From Trematomus loennbergii (taxonomy: Eukaryota; Chordata; Actinopteri; Perciformes; Nototheniidae), in assembly GCA_012861695.1 (NCBI GenBank), contig JAAOOA010000262.1:173501-237500 (forward strand): a stretch of DNA of 64,000 nt, written 5' to 3'. Below, piece by piece: positions 23,984-35,265 of the stretch (its first letter is position 1; the number at the start of each line of letters is the position of its first letter). The notes under the pieces are model-generated. The model searched no databases. It was not told the origin of the DNA and saw nothing but the letters and a program-made list of their open reading frames with translations. Made by a program: the position numbers and the translations under genes.

Positions 23984-24050
23984 AAAATAAAAATAAAAAT
24001 ATATATTTTTTAAATATATTTTTTATTTTTATTTTTATTTTTATTTTTTA
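23984..24050. repeat. (AAAAT)n / (ATTTT)n inverted repeat
   Basis: Three AAAAT units run into ATATAT and then into about four ATTTT units, giving a long AT-only hairpin close to the right end of the inner hAT. Confidence 0.75.
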
Positions 24051-24113
24051 ATATGGGAAGAGGTGGGGCGGCGCCCCTAGCGCCCCTATAGACCGGCCAC
24101 CACTGGTCTGTGC

Positions 24114-24272
24114 ACTGTTTTGAAATGCCGCTCCTAAATGACCCTTCTTCGGTAAAGCCACGCTCGCATTGCAGATGAGAGACAGATGGACTTTGAATTG
24201 GAATAAACAAAAAAAATCATCCTCCCACTCGGAGTGAAAATGATATATTTTGGGCTTTTTTGTTTCTGCCAT
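24114..24272 (-). pseudogene. hAT transposase N-terminal relic (BED-like zinc finger)
   Basis: Reading on the minus strand from an ATG at 24272, the peptide has KIYHFHSEWEDDFF, then LICNASVALPKKG, the pattern found at the N terminus of fish hAT transposases and of their domesticated relatives (ZBED5, GTF2IRD2-type). The first zinc cysteine of the usual C-x2-C is replaced by Ser, and a single-base frameshift occurs near 24140, after which RHFKTVH appears in the next frame. The reading stops at the inner hAT insertion and resumes on the other side at about 22714 with RRYETEFPPNSALRS, which is the expected next part of the family. It is therefore a broken gene split by a transposon. Confidence 0.75.
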
Positions 24273-24486
24273 AATTGTGGTCTTGTGTGTGTGCGGACTG
24301 TCACTCCTGTTGCCACGGACAACGTCAGCTAACTAGTGCCCACTGCCCACCAGCCACGCCCCGACACATGGGGTCACGCCAATCACAAAGCTTTGATGCG
24401 TTCAAGTGCATTATTCTGGCACAGGAAGATTATGTTATAGGACATTAACGATAAAACAGAATATTGTTGTTCACCCTGATCTAGAA

Positions 24487-24770
24487 GTTCAGGATGTTTC
24501 TACCGTAGCGAAAATAAGACAGACAGAGATCTTCTCCTCTCCTTGGATAAGAAGCAGGAGCAGTGAATGAAGCTGTACATCGTTACACATCTAAATATAA
24601 AGTTAAAAAGCATGAAGGTCTAAAAAGTGAATATTAAAATTGGGACTTAAAATTTGACTAAAAGACATGCTTCAACCAAATGACATCACTATTACAGATC
24701 TTGAGCTCTTTTGACTGAAACACTCAAGAAAATACATTTCAATCAGATATATAGAATAATTTATGGAGTT
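24487..24770. other. Unassigned DNA
   Basis: Nothing recognised. The minus-strand ORF 24672-24938 runs into the next hAT and is not a gene. Confidence 0.4.
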
Positions 24771-24778
24771 CTTTAGAT

Positions 24779-25294
24779 CAGTGCTTCTCAAACTTTTTTC
24801 AGTAATGTACCCCCTTTGAAACATTTTCCCAGCCAAGTACCCCCTGACCGACCCCGCACATTTTTGATAGAAAAAGCCTACATAAATAATTCCAATATAG
24901 TGATGTTCCATCAGAGTGTGATTTATTAACTCCTTCATGCATGCATTAACAAACTAAGGATATGTTGATCTTTATGCAAAAGAACATATTATAAAACAGA
25001 TTTTTTCCAAGGAGTTTTTCAATTGAAGTAATATATGTTTAACAAACCAATGAACAAAATGATATATTATTAAAACTATAAAATACAAAACACAAATGTG
25101 ACATGTTTATATGAGGACCCCCTTGGTGGTTCTAGGAATATTTTATAAAATGGTGTTTTCTATTTAACTTATTGTACAAAGATTATTTTTGTAATCATGC
25201 ATGATATATTTTTAATTGGCCTGTTATTTTTATCTCACGTACCCCCTGCAGTACCCCAACGTACCCATAGGGTCCCCCCATTTGAGAATCACTG
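24779..25294. mobile_element. hAT MITE with CTTTAGAT duplication
   Basis: Ends are CAGTGCTTCTCAAACTTTTT and, complemented, CAGTGATTCTCAAATGGGG. The 8-bp duplication CTTTAGAT is perfect at 24771-24778 and 25295-25302 and fits nnnTAnnn (Buster type). Repeated GTACCCCC words occur in both arms. No transposase; 516 bp. Confidence 0.9.
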
Positions 25295-25302
25295 CTTTAG
25301 AT

Positions 25303-25847
25303 CAACCAGAATGTCAATAATCTATAAAGCATATTTGTAAGATAGTGTTCATTTATGAAGTGACACATGATTCAGTTATAGTTCATATTGCATAAGATTT
25401 TAGCATGAATTTTAGAACAAAAGTAATAAATTCATCAGCTGATTGAGGGAACTGTCTTTTATCATAGTTATGCAACATTATGCAAGATGTTGAAACAGCG
25501 GTAAGACAGAATCATGTGTGGAAGCGTTGATGTTCCCTGATCAATCCGCACAGTGAAGCAGAGACGAAGGTATCTTAAGAGACGCTTTGTTTTCATCATG
25601 TCTCCACTCTCTGTCATTAACCATGACATATAAAGTCCAGCTACTGTCTGCACTAATAATACTCATCATCTATTATGTATTGTGACATTCTGCAGGATGG
25701 ACAACCGTGCAACAATGTCCATATATGCAGAGGAGACAAAGGTAGAATTAGAAGGAGACACAACGTACGAAGAGAGGCTTTGTAAGGTGTTTGTTACAGA
25801 GCTGGAGTCACAACAAACAACACTTTATAAACGTTTGATACCTTTAT
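25303..25847. other. Unassigned DNA, part repeated at 27768
   Basis: About 25438-25492 (GATTGAGGGAACTGTC, TTATGCAACATTATGCAAG) resembles 27768-27822, suggesting a short shared repeat. ORFs 25468-25653 and 25682-25885 have no domain. Confidence 0.35.
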
Positions 25848-25851
25848 TTAA

Positions 25852-26230
25852 AGGTAGGGTAGGTAAGTTTGAGAAACCAGCTTGAGTGCGCTAGAATTTG
25901 AAAATACACAGCCGGAAAAAATCTGCTACTTCCTTACAGAGCCCCTCCTCCAACACACACGAACGTGCACATGACCAATGAGGGCACGAGATAAGTTTGT
26001 GCACAGATGGAAGGCTGACAGGCAGGTAGGCCATCCAGTTATTTTAGCCGGGCCGGCTCAGATGATTGGTCGTGCTTTTTACAGTACTACAGCTTCCACA
26101 GATGATTTTTTAATGGATTTTGTGTCAAAGCACTTCAGATATTCATTGCTATCTGGATGTTAAGAGCATTCCATGGAATATAACAACAAGTGTATCTCGA
26201 GCCGGTTTCTCAAACTTACCTACCCCACCT
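25852..26230. mobile_element. TTAA-flanked MITE (Kolobok-like ends)
   Basis: Long inverted ends: AGGTAGGGTAGGTAAGTTTG (25852) and, complemented, AGGTGGGGTAGGTAAGTTTG (26230), continuing through GAGAAACC. TTAA flanks at 25848-25851 and 26231-26234. The AGG start with TTAA fits Kolobok better than piggyBac. 379 bp, non-coding; the ORFs crossing it are artefacts. Confidence 0.85.
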
Positions 26231-26309
26231 TTAAATGCAAATGTATGTATTCAGGACAACCCTAACCCTATACTTTCCAGAGACCTACACAAACTAAAAT
26301 CTAAAAAGT

Positions 26310-26655
26310 ATGGCAAGTTTATTTATATAGCACCTTTCAACACAAGGCCATTCAAAGTGCTCTACAAAATGAAAAACATTAAGAAATAGTGCAGTGGAAA
26401 CACATTATAAAATGGCATTTAAAAACAGTCAAACATAAAAAATACATGCATAAAAGTTACAGTGCAGTTTAAGATATGAATAGTTCAATTAAAAGCAGCG
26501 GCAAAAAGAAAAGTCTTCAGCCTGGATTTAAAAGTAGTCAGAGTTGCAGCGGACCTGCAGGTTTCTGGGAGTTTGCTCCAGATATTTGGAGCTTAATAAC
26601 TGAACGCTGCTTCACCATGCTTAGTTCTGACTCTGGGGACAGTATAACTTTCAAT
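26310..26655. repeat. Dispersed LINE-3'-like repeat
   Basis: It starts GTTTATTTATATAGCACCTT, a classic fish retroelement tail in reverse, and continues with AAAGTCTTCAGCCTGG and TTTCTGGGAGTTTGCTCCAG, which belong to one common interspersed repeat. ORF 26476-26664 is a translation of this repeat. Confidence 0.55.
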
Positions 26656-26679
26656 GGTTATTGAAACCTAATGTTCTTG

Positions 26680-26775
26680 CACGATTCTTGTTTTCTTGAG
26701 TTTGTATCTTTGTGGTTAAATGCACTTACTGTAAGTCTCTTTAGATACAAGCATCACCTAAATGTTGCCACTGTT
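26680..26775 (+). repeat. L2-like LINE tail fragment
   Basis: CTTGAGTTTGTATCTTTGTG followed by TGCACTTACTGTAAGTCTC, CTTTAGATACAAGCATC and ACCTAAATG parallels 59700-59795 and 12236-12345. Confidence 0.55.
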
Positions 26776-28430
26776 ACATTTCACATGTGCCTCCACCACC
26801 CATGCTGAGAGTTATTAGCAGATACTGTGATGGGGTGAGTGCTGGTTGATGTCCTCTGAACCACGGCGATAGAAACGCTGCCTGACACGTTCCACCCTCT
26901 CACATCAGCCTCAGCGTGACCAACCTGAACCGTGGAACGACACGGAAACAGGCGTGACTCGTGCGACGCCGACTAACACGGAGATGCATTGTGTTCCTCA
27001 CTCTGGAGTCGCTGTGTTCAGACAGAAGCTGTGATTGATTGTCCTCGGCTAACGTTGCGCGAGACAGACAACACTCGCCACCTCTCGGCAACAATTACCC
27101 GTCCCTCCACGCCGGCTGTCAGCGCGCTAATTCATCTGTCATCATCCCACTTCTCCCAGTAGAATCAGACTGACAGCGAGCCCAGTATCAGTCACACAGC
27201 ATTACACTCCTGTTGGCTTTCATTAGCTCCACTTTGTCTTCCACCATGAAGGCTGCTGGCTTCTATTTTACCCTTAAAACTAATGTTTCTCCTTGTTCTG
27301 CTCCAGCTCTGCTGCACTGGGAGTTCAGCACATGGAGGTGTAATAGGAAATTAGATAACTTTAACCACTTCAACCTTGTCGGATCAACCAGTGGGTTCAC
27401 CTTTTAAAAGCTTTCTGTTGCATTTTGAATAATAGTTTGGTTCAGAAGAACTCCAACGAGCTGAAAATAAAACTTCTGACATTATATTTACTTATTACAG
27501 AACACGATTCGGGGCCACATGTTAATCTTCAGAAAATACTGAATGTTGACTTTAATGTCAGAAATATCCGAGAATCTTTTTTTTTGGATTGCAATTTTCT
27601 TACGTTGTTTGTATACGTGTGACCTGCCAATTCAGATTTTCTGTCGCTGTACCGAATATATCAACAAACAGCAAACGCAACATTTATGTGACTTTTTATT
27701 TAGAAAAATTATTAAAACAAATTTCGTCAAAACTGCACCAAGCTACAGTACTCTATTGTTTTCAAACTCGGATTGAGGGTACTGTCTATTATCAGCAATG
27801 TTCATAACTATGCAACATCATGAAGGATTTTTAGAGGCGGAAGAAGTAGCAATACTACAGTGTAGAATACTAAGTCCTGCATTCAAAATTGTACTTTTTT
27901 GTATTAATGTTTTAAATCAGCAAAGTTACTACATTTTTAAATAAAGTAGAAGAGTTAAAAGTTCAACATTACACTTAAGTACAGTATTTGAGTAAATGTG
28001 CTAAGTTACATTCCCTCGTGGTTTGTACCTCCAATACTGGTAATACATTCAATATTCAATCTCCTTTGAACTCTGGTTTGGTACCGACCACCTCCTTAGA
28101 AAATATTGTCAACAATTCTGTTATTATTAATGTTAAAAATGTTTTAATATTTTTGACAAACAAGATCCTACAAAAAGATGGGGTACCTTCTCTGATACAC
28201 ACAGCCGATACCCTGAAAAACAATACTGCTTTTCTCCTAGACTTACCCGATATATGTAATAGTGTTAATCCTATCATTTCCCCCGATGTTTTATATGTCA
28301 TGTTTTGTCTCTTTGTCTTCTTCACTGAATTAAAAAAAGTGATTTTCTACGTTTTTTTCCTGACGCTTCATTCAATCAACAATCATGTTAAGGATTGTAA
28401 ACTCCAAAAGAGTTACTGAATGGACCTTCA
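26776..28430. other. Mostly unassigned DNA
   Basis: A 143-aa plus ORF (27988-28419) is AT-rich, with several hydrophobic stretches near its C terminus and no known domain; an 89-aa minus ORF overlaps it. About 27830-28012 (AGTCCTGCATTCAAAATTG, CTTAAGTACAGTATTTGAG) resembles a worn hAT interior of the kind seen at 54113. I do not call a gene. Confidence 0.3.
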
Positions 28431-28490
28431 GGTGAGATTGTTTTCTCAACTGCTGATATAGGCCCCCCATGTTTATAAGGACCGCCCTCG

Positions 28491-28735
<245 letters not shown>

Positions 28736-28760
28736 CATAATGAATAAAGACCCTCCCCCT

Positions 28761-28761
<1 letters not shown>

Positions 28762-28800
<39 letters not shown>

Positions 28801-28813
28801 ACACACACACACA
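28762..28813. repeat. (CA)n microsatellite
   Basis: About 52 bp of CA with one CCC interruption; it lies downstream of the LINE relic. Confidence 0.95.
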
Positions 28814-29920
28814 TATGCCACATAAACATCCTCAGGGACCAAAAGCTGCCAAAAGCTAAATAATATTTATTTTGTAACTTTTGTTTATGTTTTCCTGTTT
28901 GTATAGGACTTCATGTTTCTATCAGTTTTGTACAATGTTTACTCCTAAGACTAAAAAGTATTTTCTATCATCTAATAAGTAAGATAAGAAAGATCTGGGT
29001 AACGGTTCAGAAACTAATACCTTGGAGTGCTTGACCCCCAGGATGTTTTTTAATTACCCAGTGTTACCTTGAATTCCTGAAAAATAGCATAAATATCTGA
29101 AATATCTTAATATCTGATTTGTTCTTCTATTAAGAAAAAAATGAATGTCTGAACCTTACCGAGGATTAAGGAATCATCACAACCCCGACCAAGAAATATA
29201 TACTTAATATTTTAATAACAATTTCAAGCCAGCATAGAACATGTTTTCTAGAAGCTCTTAGAAATGTAAATCCCACGACTCTTTGGACTTGATGAATCTC
29301 TAGACTTATGATTGAAACACTCACAGTTATTAAATAGACCTTGAAGTTAGATTGTTTTTAGAAAAAGTTCTTACAATCGGCTTTAAATTCTGGAGAACAC
29401 CCCAAAAGTTTCCAAAGACACATAGAATATCTCCATCTGATCGAATAGTGCAGTAATACAAATATATCTTTGGATGTCAATCAACTAATTTCAATGAAGA
29501 ACTGGAACAAACACCTGCTAGATATGGCCAAATAAAAGCATTTACTGATTGAATTTAAGGATAAGAGAGAATAAAGCCCACTTTTCTGTGACGTCTTTCC
29601 ATCATTCTGTCCACCAACCCTGGATTTTTGAGGGCAGTCTCTGGAGGGAGTATTTCCAGAGAGGATGATGGGAGTTTCTGACAGCTCGTCTCCTCCCTCC
29701 TGCATGAGTTAGCAGGGCTAGCGGAGCGTTACTGGATTCCCTCTGTGGCAGCTGAAGAGCAGGAGAGGTGGTCTCTGGGGGGCAGAGGTCATCTCTAGGG
29801 GCCGAAGGCTGCTCCTCATCCTCACACTCTTTCTTACGCTGAAAACATTGACTCTTTGGGTCTTTTCCTTGTTTTGGGACTATTACTTTCAGTTAAATCG
29901 CTTTGGATGTTATAAGCTAT
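28814..29920. other. Unassigned DNA
   Basis: Minus ORF 29481-29705 has no domain. No repeat family is evident. Confidence 0.4.
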
Positions 29921-29924
29921 TTTA

Positions 29925-30090
29925 TCAGCCCATTAGACGGCTGTTATCAATGGTTATTAAACGGCTTGGTTGAATACTCGATTCTGATTGGTCAATTCAG
30001 AACATGTGACAGGTTGTTAATACTGTAGTACAGACCGCTGTCAAGGACTATATTGACTGTTGCTAAGGAGGATCAAGGGAGATAACACAT
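29925..30090 (-). repeat. Dispersed teleost repeat (GACCAATCAGAAT type), copy 1
   Basis: On the minus strand it has CCCTTGATCCTCCTTAGCAA, GACCAATCAGAATCGAG and TATTCAACCAAGCCG. The same order of words is found on the plus strand at 56670-56790 and, weaker, at 44893-44945. Class unknown. Confidence 0.55.
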
Positions 30091-30640
30091 ATTTGAACCA
30101 GTGACCATTCAGTTCCCAAGCCTAGTCGCTACCGCCCAAAACAGTTAGTAGTTTAGTTTGAAGAAAAAAGCCATGAATGCTTGCACATGGAGAATTGAGA
30201 ACTATAAGCTGCTGAAGACGCTTGATGTTAAAGTGATTGATCTTCTTGGTATTATGTATATCTGTAAAAATGTAATGACAATTGATATAATGTATAGTGT
30301 GAAACGGCAATATGCAAACCTTTTCTTATTGACTTGAGAGAGGGAATCTACCTCATACTGTTTCCTATCAGAGCTCAAAAACTAATTTAAAGAACTCTTG
30401 AAAACGGTTCCACTTTGTCTAAAATATGTCCTGAAATTGTCCTTATTCAGAGCACTCTCAGTTGGCAACCATTTATAAAAACGTTTGATCCAGCACCTCT
30501 TATTTCACATCCAAACTAAAATCTAAAATCACTTCTCACTAAATGATAAGCATTTGGATAATAGCTGTAAATGCCAGAGACCATGTAGTGTTAGTGTGAG
30601 GAAAGGTGTCACATAAAAGAAAAGGAACTGTGAAGTGATA
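30091..30640. other. Unassigned DNA
   Basis: Minus ORF 30122-30310 has no domain. Nothing else seen. Confidence 0.4.
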
Positions 30641-30649
30641 CAGAGTGGA

Positions 30650-30860
30650 TCTTCATCGATGGCCAGTCGAACGCGGCACTACGTTCCATTCAGCAGATAA
30701 TGACAGTGGTGCTCAGGTGGAAATTAAATGTCAAGCTACTGCCTTTGCTATCTGCTAAATGGAGTGCTAATTGCATACAAAAGCTGTGAAATCCAGCCAC
30801 TGTCACTGTCTGTCAATTTATTCTCACTTTGACCCATGGAGATAAAAGTAGACATCTAGA
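30650..30860. other. Candidate conserved non-coding element
   Basis: Repeat-free sequence with CAGCAGATAATGACAGTGG, GGTGGAAATTAAATGTC, GCTATCTGCTAAATGGAG and GTGCTAATTGCATAC. The last includes an octamer-like ATGCAAT complement and homeodomain cores. The texture is strongly like fish developmental enhancers; unproven. Confidence 0.35.
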
Positions 30861-31755
30861 GAGACTTATCCTCCTCTTCCTCGACAGAGCTGTCCCACAG
30901 TCTCAGTGAAAAACTCTCACGGTGAATTCAGCCCCACCGATTTGTGTCACTGTCGTAGGACTTAAAGCTGGAATGAGTCAACAACGCTCTGAAAATAGTT
31001 AGGAGTGAATGAATAATCCACCATGACCCATCCCCAACAAAACCCAGCGTCATTCCATAATAAGACCCTCCTCTTATCGTATACAGTGAAGTGGTGGTGC
31101 AGCAGCTTACCTTTGCTCGGAAAATGTCATTCAAAGTGAATGCATGAGAGTCAGCATTTCAAATAGTAACCGGCGAATAGCAAAATGTGATATTTGCTCT
31201 GTTTAACATTCACTATTTTCTTTGAGATCTACTTTGAAATACTACCTTGTATGTGTGATTTTAGGAACACAACATGTATATTGGAATTCACTTCACATGT
31301 ATTTTCTGTAAAAATCAGTTTTTCTTCTCCAGATTGTGTGAAATGTTATTCTGTTAAACTGCACAATAATGACTGTGAAGGTTGTGACAATTAGTGCTCT
31401 CCATCACACCTGTGATCAGTTCTCCTGATTGACAGGTGAACCTCATTATAAGCACAACATGTTGCTTTTCCCGCCCCATGTGTTGTCAGTGGCACACATT
31501 TCCTTTGGATATTTGCCTTGCATCTGACTGAATGATCCTCTTCGTTCAGAAAACTTCTAAATTAATCGGCGGATTACCTATTCACTTATCAATCTAACCT
31601 TCCCAGCAGACCAGGATCAATGTTGTGATAAGATACCTTTCTTGTCACTGTAAAGAACAATACAACATTTTGTATTCAGCAACCAAACGTAGTTACTGTA
31701 CCATGCAGTTGATCCGATATGCTGTTATTTCTAAAACCATACAGTCTATCAATAC
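30861..31755. other. Unassigned DNA
   Basis: ORFs 30928-31134, 31194-31394 and 31625-31816 have no recognised domain. Confidence 0.4.
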
Positions 31756-31763
31756 ATTACAAT

Positions 31764-32192
31764 TAGGGATGTCCCGATCACCTTTTTTTGCTCCTGATCC
31801 GATTCCGATCATTTGATTTTGACAATCTGCCGATACCGATTTTTCCCGATCCGATCTTTATGCAATGCATTAAGAGAAAAAAAAGGTAACATAACGGCTG
31901 GTCATCCAACGCGATGAATTAGCTATCGGCTGTTATTTTTTTGGCCTTTTCACTGTTCTGGGCAGTTTCTCTTTCCTTTTAAAAGTGTAATTTTAAACCT
32001 CAGGATGACTTTAAGATGTGAACATGGTCATTTTTGTTTTGTAACATTAAATAAAAGAATTAAAAAAATATATAAAAAAATAAATAAATAAATAAATTCC
32101 GATCCCCGATTTTTTTCTCCCGATTCCGATCTTTTGAAAATCACGTGATCGGCTCCGATCCCCGATCACGTGATCGGATCGGGACATCTCTA
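31764..32192. mobile_element. hAT MITE (Ac-like ends) with ATTACAAT duplication
   Basis: Ends are TAGGGATGTCCCGATCA and, complemented, TAGAGATGTCCCGATCCG. The 8-bp duplication ATTACAAT is perfect at 31756-31763 and 32193-32200 and fits nTnnnnAn, the Ac-type target. Sub-terminal CCGATCC words occur many times in both arms, as transposase-binding repeats do. The middle has an (AAAT)n run near 32080. 429 bp, non-coding. Confidence 0.9.
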
Positions 32193-32200
32193 ATTACAAT

Positions 32201-33427
32201 ATATCCCATTTGAATGAAAGACTATTTGTCCAACTGCTCGTATTCCCAGAAACACACACAATTTGTTTTTGAAGGCCCAAAACTAGCACAAGCTAGCATT
32301 AGCTCCATTCGCGCCTTTTCTGAAGGGTTGATACATGATGGTTACTCACCACATCATTTAAATGTCCTCAATTAGCAGCTGATGCTATTTGAAGGCATTA
32401 ATTAACAGTTAAAAATGTGTAGGTCATTTTTATTTGGTTGACATTAGATGTTACCTAAAGTATATATTTTGCCACTCTTTTTTGAACAACTTATTGTAGT
32501 TTATTTAAGCCTGAGATATCATAGCTGTCTTAAATTATTCCTGCCTTCAACTAGAAAGTACATTTAAACACTTTTTAAACCTGGGCTGCTTGTGATTGCA
32601 GTGTGACAATATGAATTGACCCACCAACACACATTTGCTCACTATTTCCCATAACTTAATCCAATCCTAACTTCTAGAACCACATATTTCATAGGAATGA
32701 ATTAGTTTTAGGAAGAATGTGAAACAAACCAAGGCTGCAGGTGGCTTACAGCCTCAGATTTCATTAAACAAACTCTCTTCAGGTCACAGGGAGTGTAGGC
32801 ATCCATGAAACAGTCATTTATTACACTGATGGTGTGTAACTGTAATTTTACTGTTGAATTCAATGACACTCAGCGGCTCAGGAATGATAGAAACTGCTCT
32901 CCAAAGGAAACTCAAAGAATTCCTTCAATATTAGACCCATCATTCATCGAGGAGCCTGCACGACTGCACCATCACAGAGCTTTAAGAACAGCCATAAAGC
33001 TGTAACTAACACACAGAGAGCGCCTCTGTAATTGACAATAAAAACAATAAAAACAACTTGTGAATGGAGATGTGGAGACGGCAGTCAGTGCTATATCCCA
33101 CATCCTTAAAAGTTGAGGCTGCTTGAGTTTTTAATGTACTGTAGAGAGCAGCGGCTGTTGTAATGAAATGTAATGAAGCTCTGTAATCAAAGGCAATCCC
33201 ACAAACACACAGAGAGAAAGAAAGCTGCTGAAAAAAACACACAGCTATTAATACCGCAAGTATAACACAAAGACTGCAGTCTACTAGAAGTTGTAGTATA
33301 AGTGGTGCAGTAATGGAACTAATGCTGAAGTAGTACAGGAAGTAAAGTCGAACCAAACCATGCAGTGGTAATGAGGCATAAGTATTGCATTGCTTAATAA
33401 GTAAAAGAAGCAATACATGTTCATATT
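32201..33427. other. Unassigned DNA
   Basis: The 147-aa minus ORF 33006-33449 and plus ORF 32805-33005 have no recognised domain. The minus ORF starts inside the next MITE, which argues against a gene. Confidence 0.4.
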
Positions 33428-33431
33428 TTAA

Positions 33432-33918
33432 AGGGGACCTATCATGCAAAATGCACTTTTCTACGTCTTTTCTACATGAATAGGTGTCCCCGGTGTTCCA
33501 GGGAACTCACCAAGTGTCAGAAAACACAACCCTCTCTATTTTCCTCCATACCCAAATCTCTAAAAAAGGGGCTGCAACGGATCTGATAAAAACTGATCCA
33601 GATTTGAACACTGTCCTGACGTCAGGACGGTGGCGCTACGGCTATTGGCCAACTCCACCAATCAGGAGGAGACAGCCACGGACATTGCCGTTCAAAAGCG
33701 CTGGAGACGCTGTAGTACATATGCCAGGCCTGTAGGTGGTGCTGTTCTCACTGAATCTGCCCTTGCTAAAACAGAGCTAAAAAATGTCAAATTGAGCAAA
33801 ATGAGGCATGGCTAAAATGCATGATCTGTTTGGTATTTTGAAAAAAAAAAGTATAAATATGCCTTATATAGGTATGGTCCTACACTATATTATTCAAATA
33901 TAGCATGATAGGTCCACT
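33432..33918. mobile_element. TTAA-flanked MITE (AGGGGACCTATCATGC ends)
   Basis: Ends AGGGGACCTATCATGC (33432) and complement AGTGGACCTATCATGC (ending at 33918), with TTAA at 33428-33431 and 33919-33922. Positions 33693-33747 are nearly identical to the complement of 4703-4757 in the Harbinger MITE. ORFs 33484-33735 and 33630-33815 are inside it and not genes. Confidence 0.85.
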
Positions 33919-33974
33919 TTAAGTTAAGTCCTACATTTACAATATTATTTTAGTAGCAGAACACCCTTCAACCT

Positions 33975-35265
33975 AAACACCCCTGCTAAAACACAGCAGA
34001 ATAAAATAAAACAAACTGTTAATGTCTCCAAATTTGCTGTGGATGTTCATGGTCATGAGAGGATAAAAACGTAATGATTTTGTTGACTCTTGATCGTTCC
34101 TCTAACATCCACTGGCCAAACAATATTTAATTTAAATGTAACTGGCAAACTGACAAAGATTAGATTAGCATGAACTTTATTGTCATTGCGCAGAGCAACA
34201 TGAAATGCAGTTTACTACTCTTTGCACTTTGTGGTTGGATGCAAAGTGCATGCGTTTTCAATAAATTCACAAATCAGATCAATGTACATAAATGTATAAA
34301 TATTAATAAATGTATTTGGATAAGGTGCATATTTAGAGCATATAGACTAGGAATAAATAATAGCCTAATAATCAGCTTTTAATACATTTTTGTTAGTTTT
34401 TTGGTCATTTTCACGATCAAAATCAAATTGGGCGTCGACCACTTTGACATCCAACACATTCATTCAATGGTGTAATGAACACAGCAGCCTTTAGGGGGCG
34501 CAACTGATTCTGCAGGGGCAGGGTGAGTGTTTCTGTTTACTTTTTGATCAAAATACACTTGAAACACAGCAGAATAAAGAAACTGCATGTCTCAAGATTT
34601 GCTGAATATATTCATGGTCCCCAGAGAATAAAAACCAAATCGTTTGTTGACCTCCTATACTTTCCTCTAACATCCACTAGCTACATTATCAGGATGAATA
34701 TCAAAATCTAAGAAGCAATATGCTAAAAAAAAAGCTTAATATTCAGCTTTTAATAGAAACAATTGTTGTCATTCTCACGAAGATTGTAATATCAAAGTGG
34801 GTGTTGACCACCTGGACATCCACACATTAATTTGATGGTGTAATGAACACAGCAGCCTTTAGGGGGCGCAACTGATTCTGCAGGGGCAGGATGAGTGTTT
34901 CTGTTTACTTTTTGATCATAATACACTTGAAACACAGCAGAATAAAGAAACTGCATGTCTCAAGATTTGCTGAATATATTCATGGTCCCCAGAGAATAAA
35001 AACCAAATGATTTGTTGACCTCCTATACTTTTCTATACTAGCCACAATATCAGGAAGAAATATCAAAATCTAACAAGCAATATGCTAAAAAACAGCTTAA
35101 TATTCAGCTTTTAATAGAACAAATATTTGTCATTTTCACGAAGATTGCAATATCTAAGTGGGTGTTGACCACCTGGACATCCAGCAATTTGATGGTGTAA
35201 TGAACACAGCAGCCTTTAGGGGGCGCAGCTGATGCGTCAAATTAGTGTTTCTGTTTACTTTTTGA
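33975..35265. repeat. About 360-bp tandem repeat, 3.5 copies, oldest copy interrupted
   Basis: ATGGTGTAATGAACACAGCA starts near 34467, 34835 and 35192, spacing 368 and 357 bp. Each unit includes CCTTTAGGGGGCGCA, AACACAGCAGAATAAA and ATATTCAGCTTTTAATA. The upstream copy (33985-34466) is more diverged and contains a retroelement-tail-like insertion (about 34160-34350, with GAACTTTATTGTCATTGC). Confidence 0.8.

Larger units (their letters stand above)
22723..24105. mobile_element. Inner hAT transposon nested in the outer hAT
   Basis: The ends are CAGTGGCAGCTGGTGG (22723) and, on the minus strand, CAGTGGTGGCCGGTC (ending at 24105). The 8-bp duplication GTCTGTGC is perfect at 22715-22722 and 24106-24113. 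Near the right end the minus strand has ATAGGGGCGCTAGGGGCGC, typical of fish elements with these ends. No transposase is seen. A piggyBac-like element lies inside. Confidence 0.85.
22305..24478 (-). mobile_element. Outer hAT transposon (Buster-like ends) with decayed transposase
   Basis: The left end is CAGGGGTATCCAACCTTTTT and the right end, read on the minus strand, is CAGGGTGAACAACAATATTC. A perfect 8-bp duplication ATCTAGAA flanks it at 22297-22304 and 24479-24486. ATCTAGAA fits the nnnTAnnn pattern of Buster-type hATs. The minus strand codes the start of a BED-finger transposase (see 24114-24272). The element is split by a second hAT at 22723-24105; without that insertion and its duplication it would be about 0.8 kb, so most of the transposase was already lost. 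Confidence 0.85.

Noticed and set aside
23074..24060. Complete piggyBac-like element inside the inner hAT
   Set aside because: Only the TTAA/CCTGTTAAG end at 23070 is visible; no matching second end before the hAT terminus.
27988..28419. 143-aa plus-strand ORF as a hypothetical gene
   Set aside because: No domain, AT-rich, an opposing ORF overlaps it, and the upstream part looks like worn repeat.
33006..33449. 147-aa minus-strand ORF
   Set aside because: No recognisable domain, and it starts within the MITE at 33432.
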